Shown here: positions 7,276 through 16,070 of the stretch, piece after piece
Numbering within the stretch: position 1 is the first letter of the stretch
Layout: each line of letters starts with the position of its first letter
NCBI GenBank assembly: GCA_024277485.1
Contig: JAJRVA010000125.1
Coordinates: 1-16,070, forward strand
Length of the DNA: 16,070 nucleotides
Reading direction: 5' to 3'
Source: Deltaproteobacteria bacterium
Lineage (GTDB): Bacteria; Desulfobacterota; Desulfobulbia; Desulfobulbales; Desulfobulbaceae
The notes under the pieces: generated by a model
What the model saw: only the letters and a program-made list of their open reading frames with translations
Told to the model about the DNA's origin: nothing
Databases searched by the model: none
Translations under genes and position numbers: made by a program

Positions 7276-9360
7276 ATGAATGAGCTACTTTTCGAAATCG
7301 GTACCGAGGAAATTCCGGCAGGATACATCAGGCCCGCGCTTGCGTATCTTGAACAGGCTGCCGGAAAACATTTTGCCAGGCTCGACCTTGCCCATGGCAG
7401 GATCAGAACCATGGGCACTCCCCGCCGTCTGGCCCTGGTCGTCGATGATCTCCAAGACCGGCAGCCTGACAAGGTGGTTGAGCATAAGGGCCCGTCAAAA
7501 AAGGCCGGCCTGGACAGCAGCGGCAACCCCACAAAGGCGGCTGTCGGCTTTGCCGGCTCGCGGGGGATCGCCGTGGAAGACCTGAAGGTGGTAGAGACGC
7601 CCAAGGGTGAATACCTGGTCGCTGTTGAGGATGTCAGGGGGTGTGCGGCCCGTGAACTGCTGCCCGATGTTTTGCGGGACCTGGTCCTGGCAATGCCCTT
7701 TCCCAAGTCCATGCGCTGGGGCCGGGGTTCGATAACATTTGCCCGGCCCATACAGTGGCTGCTTGCCCTGTATGGTGGCGAAGTCGTCCCGTTTTCTCTT
7801 GAAGAGATATCAAGCGGCAGGACAACCCTGGGGCACAGGTTCATGGCCCCCGAGCCTGTTGCTGTAACAGGTTTTGACCAGTACCTGGATGCATTGAAGG
7901 AAAACAGGGTTGTCGTTGACCAGGAAGAGCGGCGCCAGATGGTCCTGGCGACAGTGAAAAAAGCGGTGCGGGAATACGGAAACCATCCCGGGGCAGAACC
8001 GGTGCTGGACCAGAGGCTTGTCGATACAGTGACAAATCTCGTGGAAATTCCATGGGGTGTCTGTGGTTCCTTTGACAGTAAATTCCTGGAACTTCCCCGG
8101 GAGGTCCTTGTTACTTCCATGCGTGAGCACCAGAAGTATTTCCCGGTTGTCGGGCCTGACGGGAAGCTGCTGCCGCTGTTTGTCGCGGTGAACAATACAC
8201 GTATTGACGAACTCGCTCTTGCTGTGAGCGGACACCAGCGGGTCTTGCGGGCACGGCTTGAGGATGCCCTGTTTTTTTTCCGTGAGGACAAGAAAAAGGC
8301 ACTTGGCGACCGGCAGCAGGACCTGGCTGGGATTGTTTTCCAGGACAGGCTTGGCTCAATGCTTGACAAGGCACAACGTATCGCTGCCCTGTCGAAGATC
8401 ATTGCCGCTGATATTGTTCCGCAGAGCTGCGAAGACGCCGGGCGGGCCTCCATGCTTGCAAAATGCGACCTGCTCACCGAAATGGTGGGCGAATTTCCCT
8501 CTCTCCAGGGAATAATGGGCAGGGAGTACGCCCTTCTTGATGGAGAGAAACAGGAGGTTGCCCAGGCAATATACGAGCATTACAAGCCTGTCCGGGCAGG
8601 TGGTGAGCTGCCCGCTGGGATGCTGGGGGCGACGGTGGGGATGGCTGACAGGGCCGACACGCTGGCCGGCTGTTTCGCCATCGGTGAGAAGCCGACCGGC
8701 ACGACTGATCCGTTCGGGCTGCGCCGCCTGACCCTCGGCCTGCTTCATATTATCCAGGGGCATGGTCTGCATGTCTCCCTTGTGAAGATAATCCGGAGCG
8801 CCCTGTACGGATATGAAGGTGTGGTGGATATACCCGCTGATACGTTTGATCAGCTGATGCAGTTTATCCGGCTTCGTTTTGAAAATGACGTGGTTGCGTC
8901 CGGGATCAGGCAGGAAACCGTTCTTGCCGCAACCTCAGTGGGTTTTGACGATGTGGTTGACTGCCGCGCCAGGATACAGGCTCTTGCCGACATCAGCAGT
9001 CATGAACACTTTGACGTGCTGGCAGGATCGTTCAAGCGGATCAGTAATATCGTCAAGGGCCATGACGGGACCGGTGTAAACGAGCAGCTTTTACGGGAAG
9101 ATGCGGAAAAGGATCTGTATGCGACCCTGACAGCCGTGCATGCAAAGACCAGGCCGCTTGTCGAAAAAGGCCGGTATGCCGCTGCTCTTGAAGTCATGCT
9201 CGAGATGAAAGAGCCGGTGGACCGTTTTTTTGATGATGTCATGGTCATGACCGACGACGCGGCTGTCCGTCAAAACCGTTTGAACCTGCTGAGTGCGCTG
9301 GGTGAACTGGTCCTCCAGGTTGGAGATATCTCCAGGATGCACCGGGAAGGCGCTGCCTGA
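7276..9360 (+). CDS. glyS: glycyl-tRNA synthetase beta subunit
   Basis: Beta chain of the bacterial alpha2beta2-type glycyl-tRNA synthetase, which charges tRNA-Gly. Catalysis is in the alpha chain, while beta provides tRNA recognition. From the ATG at 7276 it is 694 residues, the usual length, and begins MNELLFEIGTEEIPAG as family members do. An in-frame ATG at 7225 would add 17 residues that do not look like family sequence. Other landmarks are TPRRLAL, MRWG, GHRFM, HQKYFPV, ARLEDALFFFREDKKK, SKCDLLTEMV-like AKCDLLTEMVGEF, DPFGLRR and the RISNI region. The C-terminal helical anticodon-binding part ends FFDDVMVMTDD...GDISRMH. Neither start has a good Shine-Dalgarno sequence. glyQ, which often precedes glyS, is absent here; its place is held by the folE2-like gene. 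Confidence 0.96.
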   Translation: MNELLFEIGTEEIPAGYIRPALAYLEQAAGKHFARLDLAHGRIRTMGTPRRLALVVDDLQDRQPDKVVEHKGPSKKAGLDSSGNPTKAAVGFAGSRGIAVEDLKVVETPKGEYLVAVEDVRGCAARELLPDVLRDLVLAMPFPKSMRWGRGSITFARPIQWLLALYGGEVVPFSLEEISSGRTTLGHRFMAPEPVAVTGFDQYLDALKENRVVVDQEERRQMVLATVKKAVREYGNHPGAEPVLDQRLVDTVTNLVEIPWGVCGSFDSKFLELPREVLVTSMREHQKYFPVVGPDGKLLPLFVAVNNTRIDELALAVSGHQRVLRARLEDALFFFREDKKKALGDRQQDLAGIVFQDRLGSMLDKAQRIAALSKIIAADIVPQSCEDAGRASMLAKCDLLTEMVGEFPSLQGIMGREYALLDGEKQEVAQAIYEHYKPVRAGGELPAGMLGATVGMADRADTLAGCFAIGEKPTGTTDPFGLRRLTLGLLHIIQGHGLHVSLVKIIRSALYGYEGVVDIPADTFDQLMQFIRLRFENDVVASGIRQETVLAATSVGFDDVVDCRARIQALADISSHEHFDVLAGSFKRISNIVKGHDGTGVNEQLLREDAEKDLYATLTAVHAKTRPLVEKGRYAAALEVMLEMKEPVDRFFDDVMVMTDDAAVRQNRLNLLSALGELVLQVGDISRMHREGAA

Positions 9361-9379
9361 GCATAACGCTTCCATTTTA
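9345..9379 (+). terminator. weak hairpin at the glyS stop, possible terminator
   Basis: GGAAGGCG (9345-9352) can pair with CGCTTCC (9367-9373) with one bulge around the glyS stop codon, followed by ATTTTAT. Stem and T-run are both modest. A further ATACGGA/TCCGTAT inverted repeat lies at 9379-9385 and 9414-9420. Either could end the glyS transcript before the tRNA-Leu promoter. Confidence 0.25.
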
Positions 9380-9456
9380 TACGGAATGTGTTTCTTGCCT
9401 GGTTGCTTAACTCTCCGTATTCACACGAAAAATTGGTATTCTGTGCCGTGTTTTTC

Positions 9457-9485
9457 TTGACGGATTCCGCAACGGATGTTATTTA
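9457..9485 (+). promoter_or_regulatory. sigma70-type promoter for tRNA-Leu
   Basis: TTGACG (9457-9462) and TATTTA (9480-9485) have a 17-base spacer, and the predicted start near 9492 lies just before the tRNA. No terminator is seen between the tRNA and tig, so the transcript may continue into tig. Confidence 0.6.
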
Positions 9486-9502
9486 TTCATGTTGAGCTGA
9501 GC

Positions 9503-9588
9503 GCGAGAGTGGCGGAACTGGTAGACGCACTGGACTTAGGATCCAGCGCACCGAGTGCATGGGGGTTCAACTCCCCCCTCTCGCACCA
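9503..9588 (+). tRNA. tRNA-Leu (anticodon UAG)
   Basis: An 86-base class II tRNA including an encoded CCA end (9586-9588). The acceptor stem is GCGAGAG (9503-9509) with CTCTCGC (9578-9584). The anticodon stem CTGGA/TCCAG encloses loop CTTAGGA with anticodon TAG at 9537-9539, reading CUA and related leucine codons. The long variable arm (around CGCACCGAGTGCA) and the GGTTCAA T-loop are typical of leucine tRNAs. It sits between glyS and tig. Confidence 0.97.
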
Positions 9589-9678
9589 GTATCAATACGC
9601 TGTAAGTCCGGATTTGAATTGTATATACTATAAAATATCCGCCCCTGGAGGCGGAAAAAGCAAAAAGGAACCATGTCA

Positions 9679-11007
9679 ATGGATGTTGTAGTTGAAAATA
9701 TTGGTGAGTTGACCCGAAAGCTGTCCATTACCCTGCCCCGGGAAGAGGTAAGCAGGGAACTGGACAAGACCTATAAGAAGCTGAACCGGGAGGTAAACCT
9801 CAAGGGGTTTCGCCGCGGCAAGGTGCCGGTATCGGTCCTGAAGAAAAAATTCAAGGACCAGGTGGAGGCGGAAGTCGGCGAACAGCTTGTCCAGGCAACC
9901 TATTTTGATGCCGTGGAAAAGGAGGCCCTGGATCCGGTTGTCCATCCCGATATCAAGGAACAGAGTTTCAGGGAAGACGGCACCTTTGTGTACGTGGCAG
10001 AGGTCGATGTCAAGCCTGTTTTTGATCTGAAGGAGTACAAGGGCCTGGAGGTTGAACGGCCGAATACGGAAATTACGGACGCGGAGATTGATGCGAAGAT
10101 TGAGAGCCTTCGCAGGGAACATGCGGCTCTGAAGACCGCTGATGATGCGTATGCCATCCGGAAAGATGACGTGGCAATAGTTGATTTTCAGGGGTTTCAC
10201 AATGACAAGGCCATGAAGGAGGTCCACAATGAGGATTACTCGGTGGATATCGGCTCCGGCAGCCTTGGCAAGGAGTTTGAAGAAAAGCTCATCGGCCTGA
10301 GAAAAGGGGACAAGACGCTCTATGAGGTTGAATTCCCCGCTGATTATCCGAATCCTGTTCTGGCAGGGAAAAAGGTGGAGTTCAAGGTTGACGTAAAGAG
10401 TGTGAAACAGCGCCTGAAACCGGAGCTGGACGATGAATTCGCCAAAGACATTGACGAGGCATACCAGACAGTCAAGGATTTGCGGGAGGGACTCCGCACT
10501 CAGTTGCAGCAGGAGAAGGAAGCTGCGCTTGAAGGGGACCTTGATGACCGCATAATGCATAAACTCCTTGAGAGTAACCAGCTGGAAGTCCCTGAGCGGC
10601 TGGTACGGTACGAAATCGAGGAGATGATCAAGCAGACCGAGGCAAGCCTGCAGAAAAGCGGCCTGGATCTTGAGTCGGCAGGCATCGACCGGGCAGAGCT
10701 TGCGGACAGGAATCGCGACGCGGCCGAGAAACGGGTCCGCGGCGATTTTCTCCTGAAGAAAATTGCCGAGGTGGAAGACATCAAGATTGAAGATGAAGAT
10801 ATTGAAAGGGGATATAAGCGGATCGCGGACCAGTACAACATGACCGTTGCCGAGGTGAAGCAGTTCTTCCAGAGACAGGATGAGATCCTGCCCTTTATCA
10901 ACGAACTGCTCAACGAAAAGATCCTTCAGTTTCTCCGCCGGGAGGCAAAACTCATTGAGCCGGCCGCAGCCGGCCAGGAAAAAGAAGAGGCGCCGGAAGA
11001 AAAATAA
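9679..11007 (+). CDS. tig: trigger factor (ribosome-associated chaperone, peptidyl-prolyl isomerase)
   Basis: Trigger factor binds ribosomal protein L23 at the tunnel exit and shields nascent chains. The 442-residue protein has the ribosome-docking signature GFRRGKVP at 43-50 within the N-terminal domain (1 to about 145). A central FKBP-type isomerase domain follows (about 150-240, DDVAIVDFQGF to VEFKVDVKSV). The rest is a long charged helical chaperone domain ending in an Ala/Glu/Lys tail. I chose ATG 9679 because AAGGA at 9665-9669 is then well spaced; ATG 9673, two codons upstream, would leave only three bases. A small TCCGCC/GGCGGA hairpin (9638-9655) precedes it. It heads the tig-clpP-clpX-lon cluster. 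Confidence 0.96.
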   Translation: MDVVVENIGELTRKLSITLPREEVSRELDKTYKKLNREVNLKGFRRGKVPVSVLKKKFKDQVEAEVGEQLVQATYFDAVEKEALDPVVHPDIKEQSFREDGTFVYVAEVDVKPVFDLKEYKGLEVERPNTEITDAEIDAKIESLRREHAALKTADDAYAIRKDDVAIVDFQGFHNDKAMKEVHNEDYSVDIGSGSLGKEFEEKLIGLRKGDKTLYEVEFPADYPNPVLAGKKVEFKVDVKSVKQRLKPELDDEFAKDIDEAYQTVKDLREGLRTQLQQEKEAALEGDLDDRIMHKLLESNQLEVPERLVRYEIEEMIKQTEASLQKSGLDLESAGIDRAELADRNRDAAEKRVRGDFLLKKIAEVEDIKIEDEDIERGYKRIADQYNMTVAEVKQFFQRQDEILPFINELLNEKILQFLRREAKLIEPAAAGQEKEEAPEEK

Positions 11008-11061
11008 TCTCCGGGACGGGTTTTCGTGGTATATATTCCCACAGGTATTATTGTATTCAGG

Positions 11062-11070
11062 TGATATAAA
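11062..11070 (+). promoter_or_regulatory. extended -10 candidate promoter for clpP
   Basis: TGATATAAA (TGn followed by TATAAA, 11062-11070) lies in the 94-base tig-clpP gap, about 31 bases before the clpP ATG, without a good -35 box. It may give clpP-clpX transcription independent of tig. No heat-shock sigma32-type consensus was recognised here. Confidence 0.3.
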
Positions 11071-11101
11071 GTAATGAGATGGCGGAAACGGAGTTGAGAC
11101 T

Positions 11102-11710
11102 ATGAATTTAGTTCCCATGGTTGTTGAACAGAGCCCCAGGGGAGAACGGGCTTTTGATATATACTCAAGGCTTCTGAAGGAGCGGATAATCTTCCTGGGA
11201 TCGGCTGTCAATGATGACATTGCAAGTCTTGTCATTGCGCAGCTGCTCTTTCTCGAGGCCGATGATGCAGACAAGGACATTACTTTTTACATCAACTCTC
11301 CCGGCGGTTCCGTAACGGCCGGCCTGGCAATATATGATACCATGCAGTACGTGCGCTGTGATGTGGCGACCCTGTGCATGGGTCAGGCCGCATCCATGGG
11401 GGCGCTTCTGCTCGCTGCCGGCACGACTGGGAAAAGGTTTACCCTGCCCAATGCGCGGATTATGATACACCAGCCCATGGGGGGCTTCCAGGGCCAGGCA
11501 ACGGATGTTGATATCCATGCCCGGGAAATCCTCCGCATGAGGTCTGATCTGAATAAAATTCTTGCCAGGCATACCGGCAGGACAGTTAAAAAAGTACAGG
11601 CCGATACCGAGCGCGACTACTTCATGAACGCCGGTGAAGCCCTGAAATACGGGATCGTGGACCAGGTCTTGACCAGTCGGGAAGAAACAGATAAAGAGAA
11701 GAAAAAATGA
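11102..11710 (+). CDS. clpP: ATP-dependent Clp protease proteolytic subunit
   Basis: Serine peptidase that forms a two-ring, 14-subunit chamber fed by ClpX or ClpA. The 202-residue length is typical. The catalytic triad is visible: Ser98 in GQAASMGA, His123 in MIHQP and Asp172 in ERDYF, one position off E. coli numbering. The oxyanion-loop motif [11 protein letters not shown] is at 64-74. The N-terminus ([20 protein letters not shown]) is conserved, so the start is well supported; GGAG at 11090-11093 is the Shine-Dalgarno sequence. The stop overlaps the clpX start as ATGA, indicating translational coupling and balanced synthesis of the two partners. Confidence 0.98.
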   Translation: MNLVPMVVEQSPRGERAFDIYSRLLKERIIFLGSAVNDDIASLVIAQLLFLEADDADKDITFYINSPGGSVTAGLAIYDTMQYVRCDVATLCMGQAASMGALLLAAGTTGKRFTLPNARIMIHQPMGGFQGQATDVDIHAREILRMRSDLNKILARHTGRTVKKVQADTERDYFMNAGEALKYGIVDQVLTSREETDKEKKK

Positions 11711-12975
11711 GCGACGATTTAACAAAAGATCATTCCATTTCCTGCACCTGTTCGTTTTGCGGGAAAAACCAGGATGAGGTGGGGAAGCTCATTGCCGGGC
11801 CCAATGTCTATATCTGTGATGAATGTATAGATCTCTGCAATGAGATTGTTCAGGATTCGGTTGACCTGGAGAAACAGGATGCCGGGACTCTGGACGTTCT
11901 CAAGCCCAAGGAAATCAACGACCATCTCAACGAGTATGTGATCGGCCAGGAATTTGCCAAGAAGGTCCTTTCCGTGGCGGTCCACAACCATTACAAGCGT
12001 ATTGAGTCCCAGTTGACAGGCAGGGCGGGTGATGTCGAGCTGCAGAAAAGCAATATTATTCTCATCGGCCCCACGGGAAGCGGCAAGACACTGATGGCCC
12101 AGACCCTGGCCCGGATCCTCAACGTTCCCTTTACCATTGCAGATGCCACCACCCTCACCGAGGCGGGGTATGTGGGGGAGGATGTGGAGAACATCCTGGT
12201 CAACCTGCTGCAGGCGGCTGATTATGATATCGAGATGGCCGAAAAGGGGATTATCTATATCGATGAAATCGATAAAATTGCCCGTAAATCCGACAGTCCT
12301 TCCCTGACCCGGGACGTATCGGGGGAGGGCGTCCAGCAGGCCCTGCTGAAGATTATCGAGGGCACTGTTGCCTCCGTTCCTCCCAAGGGAGGGCGCAAAC
12401 ATCCCCAGCAGGAGCTTGTCCGCATTAATACTTCCAATATCCTATTTGTCTGCGGAGGCGCCTTTGTGGGACTGGACTCGGTCATCAAGCGGCGGACCGG
12501 CACCAAAACCATTGGTTTCGGGGCCGAGGTTGTCGCTGATCCGAAACGTGATTTCGGTGAGATTATAACCGATATCCAACCGGAAGACCTGTTGAAGTTC
12601 GGGCTGATTCCGGAACTCGTCGGCCGGCTGCCTGTTATCGCGACAATGTCAGAGCTGCAGGAGGAGGACCTTGTCCGCATTCTCCAGGAACCGAAGAACG
12701 CCCTGACAAAGCAGTACCGGAAACTGTTTGAGCTTGAAGGCATTACCCTCAGGTTCACTTCAGGCGCCCTGCAGTCAATCGCGGCCAAGGCGCTGAAAAG
12801 GAAGTCAGGAGCCAGGGGACTGCGCTCTGTCCTGGAAGAGGCCATGCTTGATGTGATGTTTGAAATCCCGTCGGAAGAAAATGCAACCGAATGTGTTATT
12901 AACGAGCAGGTGATTGTCAATGGTGAGTACCCGGTTATCCTGTATGAGAACACGGAAAGAAAGAAAAGCGCCTGA
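11707..12975 (+). CDS. clpX: ATP-dependent Clp protease ATP-binding subunit ClpX
   Basis: AAA+ unfoldase that recognises tagged substrates (for example ssrA-tagged proteins) and threads them into ClpP. Of 422 residues, the N-terminal zinc-binding domain has C15, C18, C37 and C40. Walker A GPTGSGKT is at 121-128 and Walker B YIDEID has D186-E187. The pore loop GYVGED lies just upstream of it and the RKH loop (GGRKHPQQE) at about 230. The arginine finger is R307 in IPELVGR and the sensor-2 arginine R370 in SGARG. It overlaps clpP by four bases and precedes lon by eight. Every hallmark is intact. Confidence 0.98.
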   Translation: MSDDLTKDHSISCTCSFCGKNQDEVGKLIAGPNVYICDECIDLCNEIVQDSVDLEKQDAGTLDVLKPKEINDHLNEYVIGQEFAKKVLSVAVHNHYKRIESQLTGRAGDVELQKSNIILIGPTGSGKTLMAQTLARILNVPFTIADATTLTEAGYVGEDVENILVNLLQAADYDIEMAEKGIIYIDEIDKIARKSDSPSLTRDVSGEGVQQALLKIIEGTVASVPPKGGRKHPQQELVRINTSNILFVCGGAFVGLDSVIKRRTGTKTIGFGAEVVADPKRDFGEIITDIQPEDLLKFGLIPELVGRLPVIATMSELQEEDLVRILQEPKNALTKQYRKLFELEGITLRFTSGALQSIAAKALKRKSGARGLRSVLEEAMLDVMFEIPSEENATECVINEQVIVNGEYPVILYENTERKKSA

Positions 12976-12983
12976 AAGACAAT

Positions 12984-15389
12984 ATGAGTGAACGTGAGCA
13001 AGAATTGTATCCCCTGATGCCCCTCAGGGACATCGTGGTGTTCCCCGGCATGGTGGCCCCCCTTGTGGTGGGCCGCGCAAAGTCCATTGCTGCCCTCGAG
13101 GAGGCAATGGAAAACCGGCTGCCCATCTTTCTCGTCAGCCAGAAGGAGGTCGGCATTGAAGATCCCGAGGAAGAGCATCTGTACAGAACCGGGACCCTTG
13201 CCGCGGTTATGCAGCTGTTGCGCCTGCCCGATGGAACAATAAAGGCCCTGGTCGAGGGAAAGCGCCGCGCCCGGATAACCAGTTTCCAGTCCGGGGATGT
13301 CTTTTTTTCCGCTGCTGTTGAAGCACAGCCTGACAGGGATGCGGAAGGTCATGAGGTAGAGGCCTTCACCCGTGAACTGAGGCGGCTGTTTGAAGAGTAT
13401 TCACAGATAAACAAGAAAATTCCCAAGGAGGTCCTTGCCTCGATTGCCGGGATCTCAAACCCGTCCCGCCTTGCCGATACGGTTTCATCACATATACCGC
13501 TCAGGACCCGTGAAAAACAGGAAATCCTGGAGGCTGTTTCCCTGCCGGACAGGATATCCCTGATCCTGGAGGCCATTTACCGGGAGATCGAGCTTGCAGA
13601 GCTAGAAAAGAATATTCAGGCCAAGGTCAAGAAAAAGATGGGTACCACCCAGCGCAACTATTACCTTGGCGAAAAGGTAAAGGCCATCCAGGAGGAGATG
13701 GGCCAGGGTGAAGGCGGGGATGACATTGCCGAACTCGAGGAGGCCATCGCAAAGAAGAAGCTTCCCGATGATGTCCGTGAGAAGGTAAGCAAAGAGTTGA
13801 AAAAACTCCGCCAGATGCCGCCCATGTCAGCGGAGACAACGGTTGTCCGCAACTATATTGATGCGATTATTACCCTGCCCTGGTCGGAGAAAAGCGAATC
13901 GGAAATTGATATTGATGTGGCCGAGAGAATCCTTGATGAGGACCATTACGGCCTGAAAAAACCAAAAGAAAGGATTCTTGAGTACCTGGCTGTCCAGGCG
14001 CAGGTTGAGAAGATCAAGGGACCCCTTCTCTGCCTGGTCGGCCCCCCCGGCGTCGGCAAGACCTCTGTCTGCAGGTCAATCGCCCGGGCAATGGGGCGGA
14101 AATTCATCAGGCTCTCCCTGGGAGGAGTGCGCGACGAGGCCGAAATCAGGGGGCACCGGCGTACCTATATAGGGGCCATGCCCGGCAAGATTATCCATTC
14201 CATGCAGAAGGCCGGGGTGATAAACCCTGTTTTCTGCCTTGACGAGGTGGACAAGATGAGCATGGATTTCCGGGGCGACCCGTCCTCCGCTCTCCTTGAA
14301 GTCCTGGACCCGGAGCAGAATTTCGCCTTTAACGACCATTACCTTGACCTGGATTACGACCTGTCAGAAGTGTTCTTTATTACCACGGCCAACAATCTGC
14401 ATGCCATTCCCCTGCCGCTGCAGGACAGGATGGAGATCATAAAGCTGAGCGGCTACACGGAAGAAGAAAAACTGAAAATTGCCGATGGTTTCCTGGTCCC
14501 CAAGCAGTTGGAGGCGAATGGATTCGGGAAGGGAGACATTCATTTCAGCGACCAGGCCATCCTTGAAATTGTCCGGCTGTACACCCGTGAAGCAGGGGTC
14601 AGAAACCTGGAAAGGACCATCGCCTCAATATGCCGTAAAGTGGCCCGGGACCGTCTGAAGAAGAAAAACAGAAAGAAAACCTACCGTCTGTCCAGGCAGT
14701 CTGTGCCACGCTACCTCGGGGTGGCGAAGTACCGCTACGGGCTTGCTGAAGAACAGGACGCGATAGGTCTTGCCACCGGCCTCGCCTGGACTGAGGTGGG
14801 AGGCGAGCTCCTGCAGATCGAGTCCACCATCATGACAGGTTCAGGCAAGATGACCGTAACCGGCAAACTCGGCGACGTTATGCAGGAATCCGCCCAGGCC
14901 GCCATGTCGTATGTCCGCTCCAGGGCAATGCGTCTTGGCCTGGAGCCCGAGTTTTACCAGAAGATTGACGTGCATGTTCATGTTCCCGAAGGCGCCATTC
15001 CCAAGGACGGCCCCTCGGCCGGAATAACCATGGCGACCAGCATCATTTCAGCCCTGTTGAAAATACCTGTCAACCGGCAGATTGCCATGACCGGGGAAAT
15101 AACTCTGCGGGGAAGGGTACTTCCCATCGGCGGCCTGACCGAGAAACTGTTGGCAGCCAAAAGGGGAAATATTACCCATGTTCTTCTTCCTGAAGAAAAT
15201 AAACGGGACCTGAAAGAGGTGCCGCAGAGGATTCTTGGCAGTCTCACCGTTGCACTGGTGGGCCATGTTGACGCGGTTCTTGAAAAGGCCCTCCTGGTCC
15301 AGGAGGGCGAGGTTCTCTTTAAAGACGTCCCCCTCGAATCGATCTACAGTGATATTGCCGTGTCATCGCACAATACACCGGCTCACTAA
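12984..15389 (+). CDS. lon: ATP-dependent Lon protease (LonA type)
   Basis: Hexameric cytosolic protease that degrades misfolded and short-lived regulatory proteins. The 801-residue protein has the N-terminal substrate-binding LON domain (from [14 protein letters not shown], about 10-200) and a coiled-coil region. The AAA+ module has Walker A GPPGVGKT at 353-360 and Walker B FCLDEVDK with D420-E421. The protease domain has the Ser/Lys dyad Ser678 (PKDGPSAG) and Lys721 ([11 protein letters not shown]), within one residue of the E. coli positions. No transmembrane segment is apparent, which excludes LonB. The ribosome-binding site is weak (GAAAG region) and the gene begins eight bases after clpX, so it is likely co-transcribed. 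It may also have its own promoter, but none was recognised. Confidence 0.98.
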   Translation: MSEREQELYPLMPLRDIVVFPGMVAPLVVGRAKSIAALEEAMENRLPIFLVSQKEVGIEDPEEEHLYRTGTLAAVMQLLRLPDGTIKALVEGKRRARITSFQSGDVFFSAAVEAQPDRDAEGHEVEAFTRELRRLFEEYSQINKKIPKEVLASIAGISNPSRLADTVSSHIPLRTREKQEILEAVSLPDRISLILEAIYREIELAELEKNIQAKVKKKMGTTQRNYYLGEKVKAIQEEMGQGEGGDDIAELEEAIAKKKLPDDVREKVSKELKKLRQMPPMSAETTVVRNYIDAIITLPWSEKSESEIDIDVAERILDEDHYGLKKPKERILEYLAVQAQVEKIKGPLLCLVGPPGVGKTSVCRSIARAMGRKFIRLSLGGVRDEAEIRGHRRTYIGAMPGKIIHSMQKAGVINPVFCLDEVDKMSMDFRGDPSSALLEVLDPEQNFAFNDHYLDLDYDLSEVFFITTANNLHAIPLPLQDRMEIIKLSGYTEEEKLKIADGFLVPKQLEANGFGKGDIHFSDQAILEIVRLYTREAGVRNLERTIASICRKVARDRLKKKNRKKTYRLSRQSVPRYLGVAKYRYGLAEEQDAIGLATGLAWTEVGGELLQIESTIMTGSGKMTVTGKLGDVMQESAQAAMSYVRSRAMRLGLEPEFYQKIDVHVHVPEGAIPKDGPSAGITMATSIISALLKIPVNRQIAMTGEITLRGRVLPIGGLTEKLLAAKRGNITHVLLPEENKRDLKEVPQRILGSLTVALVGHVDAVLEKALLVQEGEVLFKDVPLESIYSDIAVSSHNTPAH

Positions 15390-15393
15390 TACG

Positions 15394-15410
15394 ACCCGGT
15401 GATGCCGGGT
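15394..15410 (+). terminator. short hairpin after lon, doubtful terminator
   Basis: ACCCGG (15394-15399) and CCGGGT (15405-15410) form a 6-bp GC-rich stem with loop TGATG, five bases after the lon stop. There is no immediate T-run; six Ts occur about 20 bases later at 15431-15436. It may stabilise the mRNA end or act as a weak terminator. Confidence 0.3.
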
Positions 15411-15438
15411 GGACTTTGACGTGAAGCACCTTTTTTAC

Positions 15439-15467
15439 TTGACTGAGACAGGTTATCCTGATAAATA
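15439..15467 (+). promoter_or_regulatory. candidate promoter for the tRNA-Val/tRNA-Asp pair
   Basis: TTGACT (15439-15444) is followed after 17 bases by TAAATA (15462-15467). The -35 is good and the -10 moderate. The predicted start falls just upstream of tRNA-Val, and the pair ends at a strong terminator, consistent with a separate tRNA transcript. Confidence 0.5.
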
Positions 15468-15482
15468 CCACTACATTCCATG

Positions 15483-15558
15483 GGGCGGGTAGCTCAGTTG
15501 GGAGAGCACCGGCCTTACAAGCCGGGGGTCACAGGTTCGAGCCCTGTTCCGCCCACCA
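15483..15558 (+). tRNA. tRNA-Val (anticodon UAC)
   Basis: A 76-base tRNA with encoded CCA (15556-15558). Acceptor GGGCGGG pairs with TCCGCCC, with one G-U pair at the base. The anticodon stem CCGGC/GCCGG encloses CTTACAA with anticodon TAC at 15516-15518. D-arm (AGCTCAGTTGGGAGAGC) and T-arm (ACAGGTTCGAGCCCTGT) are standard. tRNA-Asp follows after seven bases. Confidence 0.98.
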
Positions 15559-15565
15559 ACACTTT

Positions 15566-15643
<78 letters not shown>

Positions 15644-15650
15644 GAGTATC

Positions 15651-15686
15651 AAGGGTTTAAGTCATTATTGACTTAAACCCTTTTTT
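15651..15686 (+). terminator. strong intrinsic terminator of the tRNA unit
   Basis: AAGGGTTTAAGTCA (15651-15664) pairs perfectly over 14 bp with TGACTTAAACCCTT (15669-15682) across loop TTAT, running into a six-T tract (15681-15686). It is a textbook Rho-independent terminator for the plus strand. Confidence 0.95.
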
Positions 15687-15850
15687 ATTGGTGAGCCTGG
15701 AAGTGAGCTTTTTTATTTTCAATCGAAAACCTGTATGGTGTTGCTTCTCACATTAACCCATCTTCGTGATGACGAATTATAAAATCATGTAATATCAACT
15801 GGTTGCCCCTGCGACCCCTGTTGTTATGGCACTACATCTTTCATTTTGTT

Positions 15851-16070
15851 TCATTTTGTCGTTTTGGTCGCCTTGCCGGGATGACTCTTTACCCCCAGGG
15901 CTGCAAATATCTCCTGCTGGTTTGGCTCTGGACGGGTGCTTTTCCTGACATGAACAGTGGTGCCATTTTTACATTGCATGGATACGGTCACCCGGCTCTG
16001 GGTCGAGAGTGTTTTTCGCAAACTTGACCAGCTGCTGTGATTTTCCACCTGTTTTAATCGAAAACGAATC
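15851..16070 (-). CDS. C-terminal part of a DDE transposase (IS element), running off the window
   Basis: A minus-strand frame ends at a TGA at 15851-15853 and stays open to the window edge at 16070, giving about 72 residues without a necessary start; the GTG at 16048 is probably internal. The features RLKQ, SLRKTLSTQSRVTVS, NGTTVHVRKSTRPEP and QQEIFAALGV look like the end of IS4/IS1634-type transposases, in which a short beta region and a final ...Q..I..ALG segment close the protein. This is recognition by pattern, not by search. If right, the IS end should lie between 15687 and 15850; I could not pick out its terminal inverted repeat because the other end is outside. Whether the element is intact cannot be told. 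Confidence 0.55.
   Translation of the reverse strand, partial: IRFRLKQVENHSSWSSLRKTLSTQSRVTVSMQCKNGTTVHVRKSTRPEPNQQEIFAALGVKSHPGKATKTTK

Noticed and set aside
7254..8477. A 407-codon open frame on the minus strand across glyS
   Set aside because: It is a Ser/Arg-rich shadow of the glyS coding strand with no family resemblance.
9676..11280. A 534-codon open frame on the minus strand across tig
   Set aside because: It is antisense to a certain trigger factor gene and its translation has no recognisable domain; the frame stays open because of the codon bias of tig.
15803..16027. A 74-codon plus-strand frame at the right end
   Set aside because: It overlaps the minus-strand frame with transposase-like features and has no resemblance to a known protein or good start signal.
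15721..16065. AATCGAAAAC repeated at 15721-15730 and 16056-16065
   Set aside because: Ten bases in AT-rich sequence, one copy within the transposase-like coding region; too short and not symmetric enough for IS ends or attachment sites.

Overview
This window is about 16 kb of ordinary bacterial chromosome, moderately GC-rich in the genes and AT-rich between them. The gene set suggests a Gram-negative anaerobe of the Desulfobacterota (deltaproteobacterial) type, perhaps near Desulfobulbales. The clues are the tig-clpP-clpX-lon order with flanking tRNA genes, a two-subunit-type glycyl-tRNA synthetase beta chain, a FolE2-type protein and a small 'two-CW' cysteine protein. The lineage call is inference from gene content and was not checked by any search.

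Left end (1-1173): one minus-strand gene (126-503) encodes an HTH protein with a cysteine-rich tail. A 670-base AT-rich divergent gap separates it from purA. The gap holds a 10-bp dyad, a good sigma70-type promoter for purA and an AU-rich hairpin in the purA leader.

First plus-strand block (1174-6337): purA, rpoZ, dnaJ, moaC, dksA, galT and a receiver-only response regulator are closely packed and probably largely co-transcribed. PurA, omega and DksA are each connected to (p)ppGpp in E. coli. The omega 'MAR' start and the DksA residues of ppGpp site 2 are intact here.

Middle (6444-9360): a FolE2-family protein lacks the family's catalytic/metal-binding Cys-Pro-Cys and His. It is followed by glyS without an adjacent glyQ, and by two overlapping, mutually exclusive hairpins between the two genes.

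Second block (9503-15643): tRNA-Leu(UAG), then the protein quality-control genes tig, clpP, clpX (4-base overlap with clpP) and lon, then tandem tRNA-Val(UAC) and tRNA-Asp(GUC), closed by a strong intrinsic terminator. Trigger factor handles nascent chains; ClpXP and Lon degrade damaged or regulated proteins.

Right end (15687-16070): a minus-strand reading frame open to the window edge looks like the C-terminus of a DDE transposase, so an insertion sequence probably begins just beyond the tRNA pair.

I did not find a clearly new multi-gene system. The best leads are the FolE2 homologue with a lost active site, the grouping of ppGpp-linked genes, the HTH/two-CW protein and the alternative hairpins before glyS.
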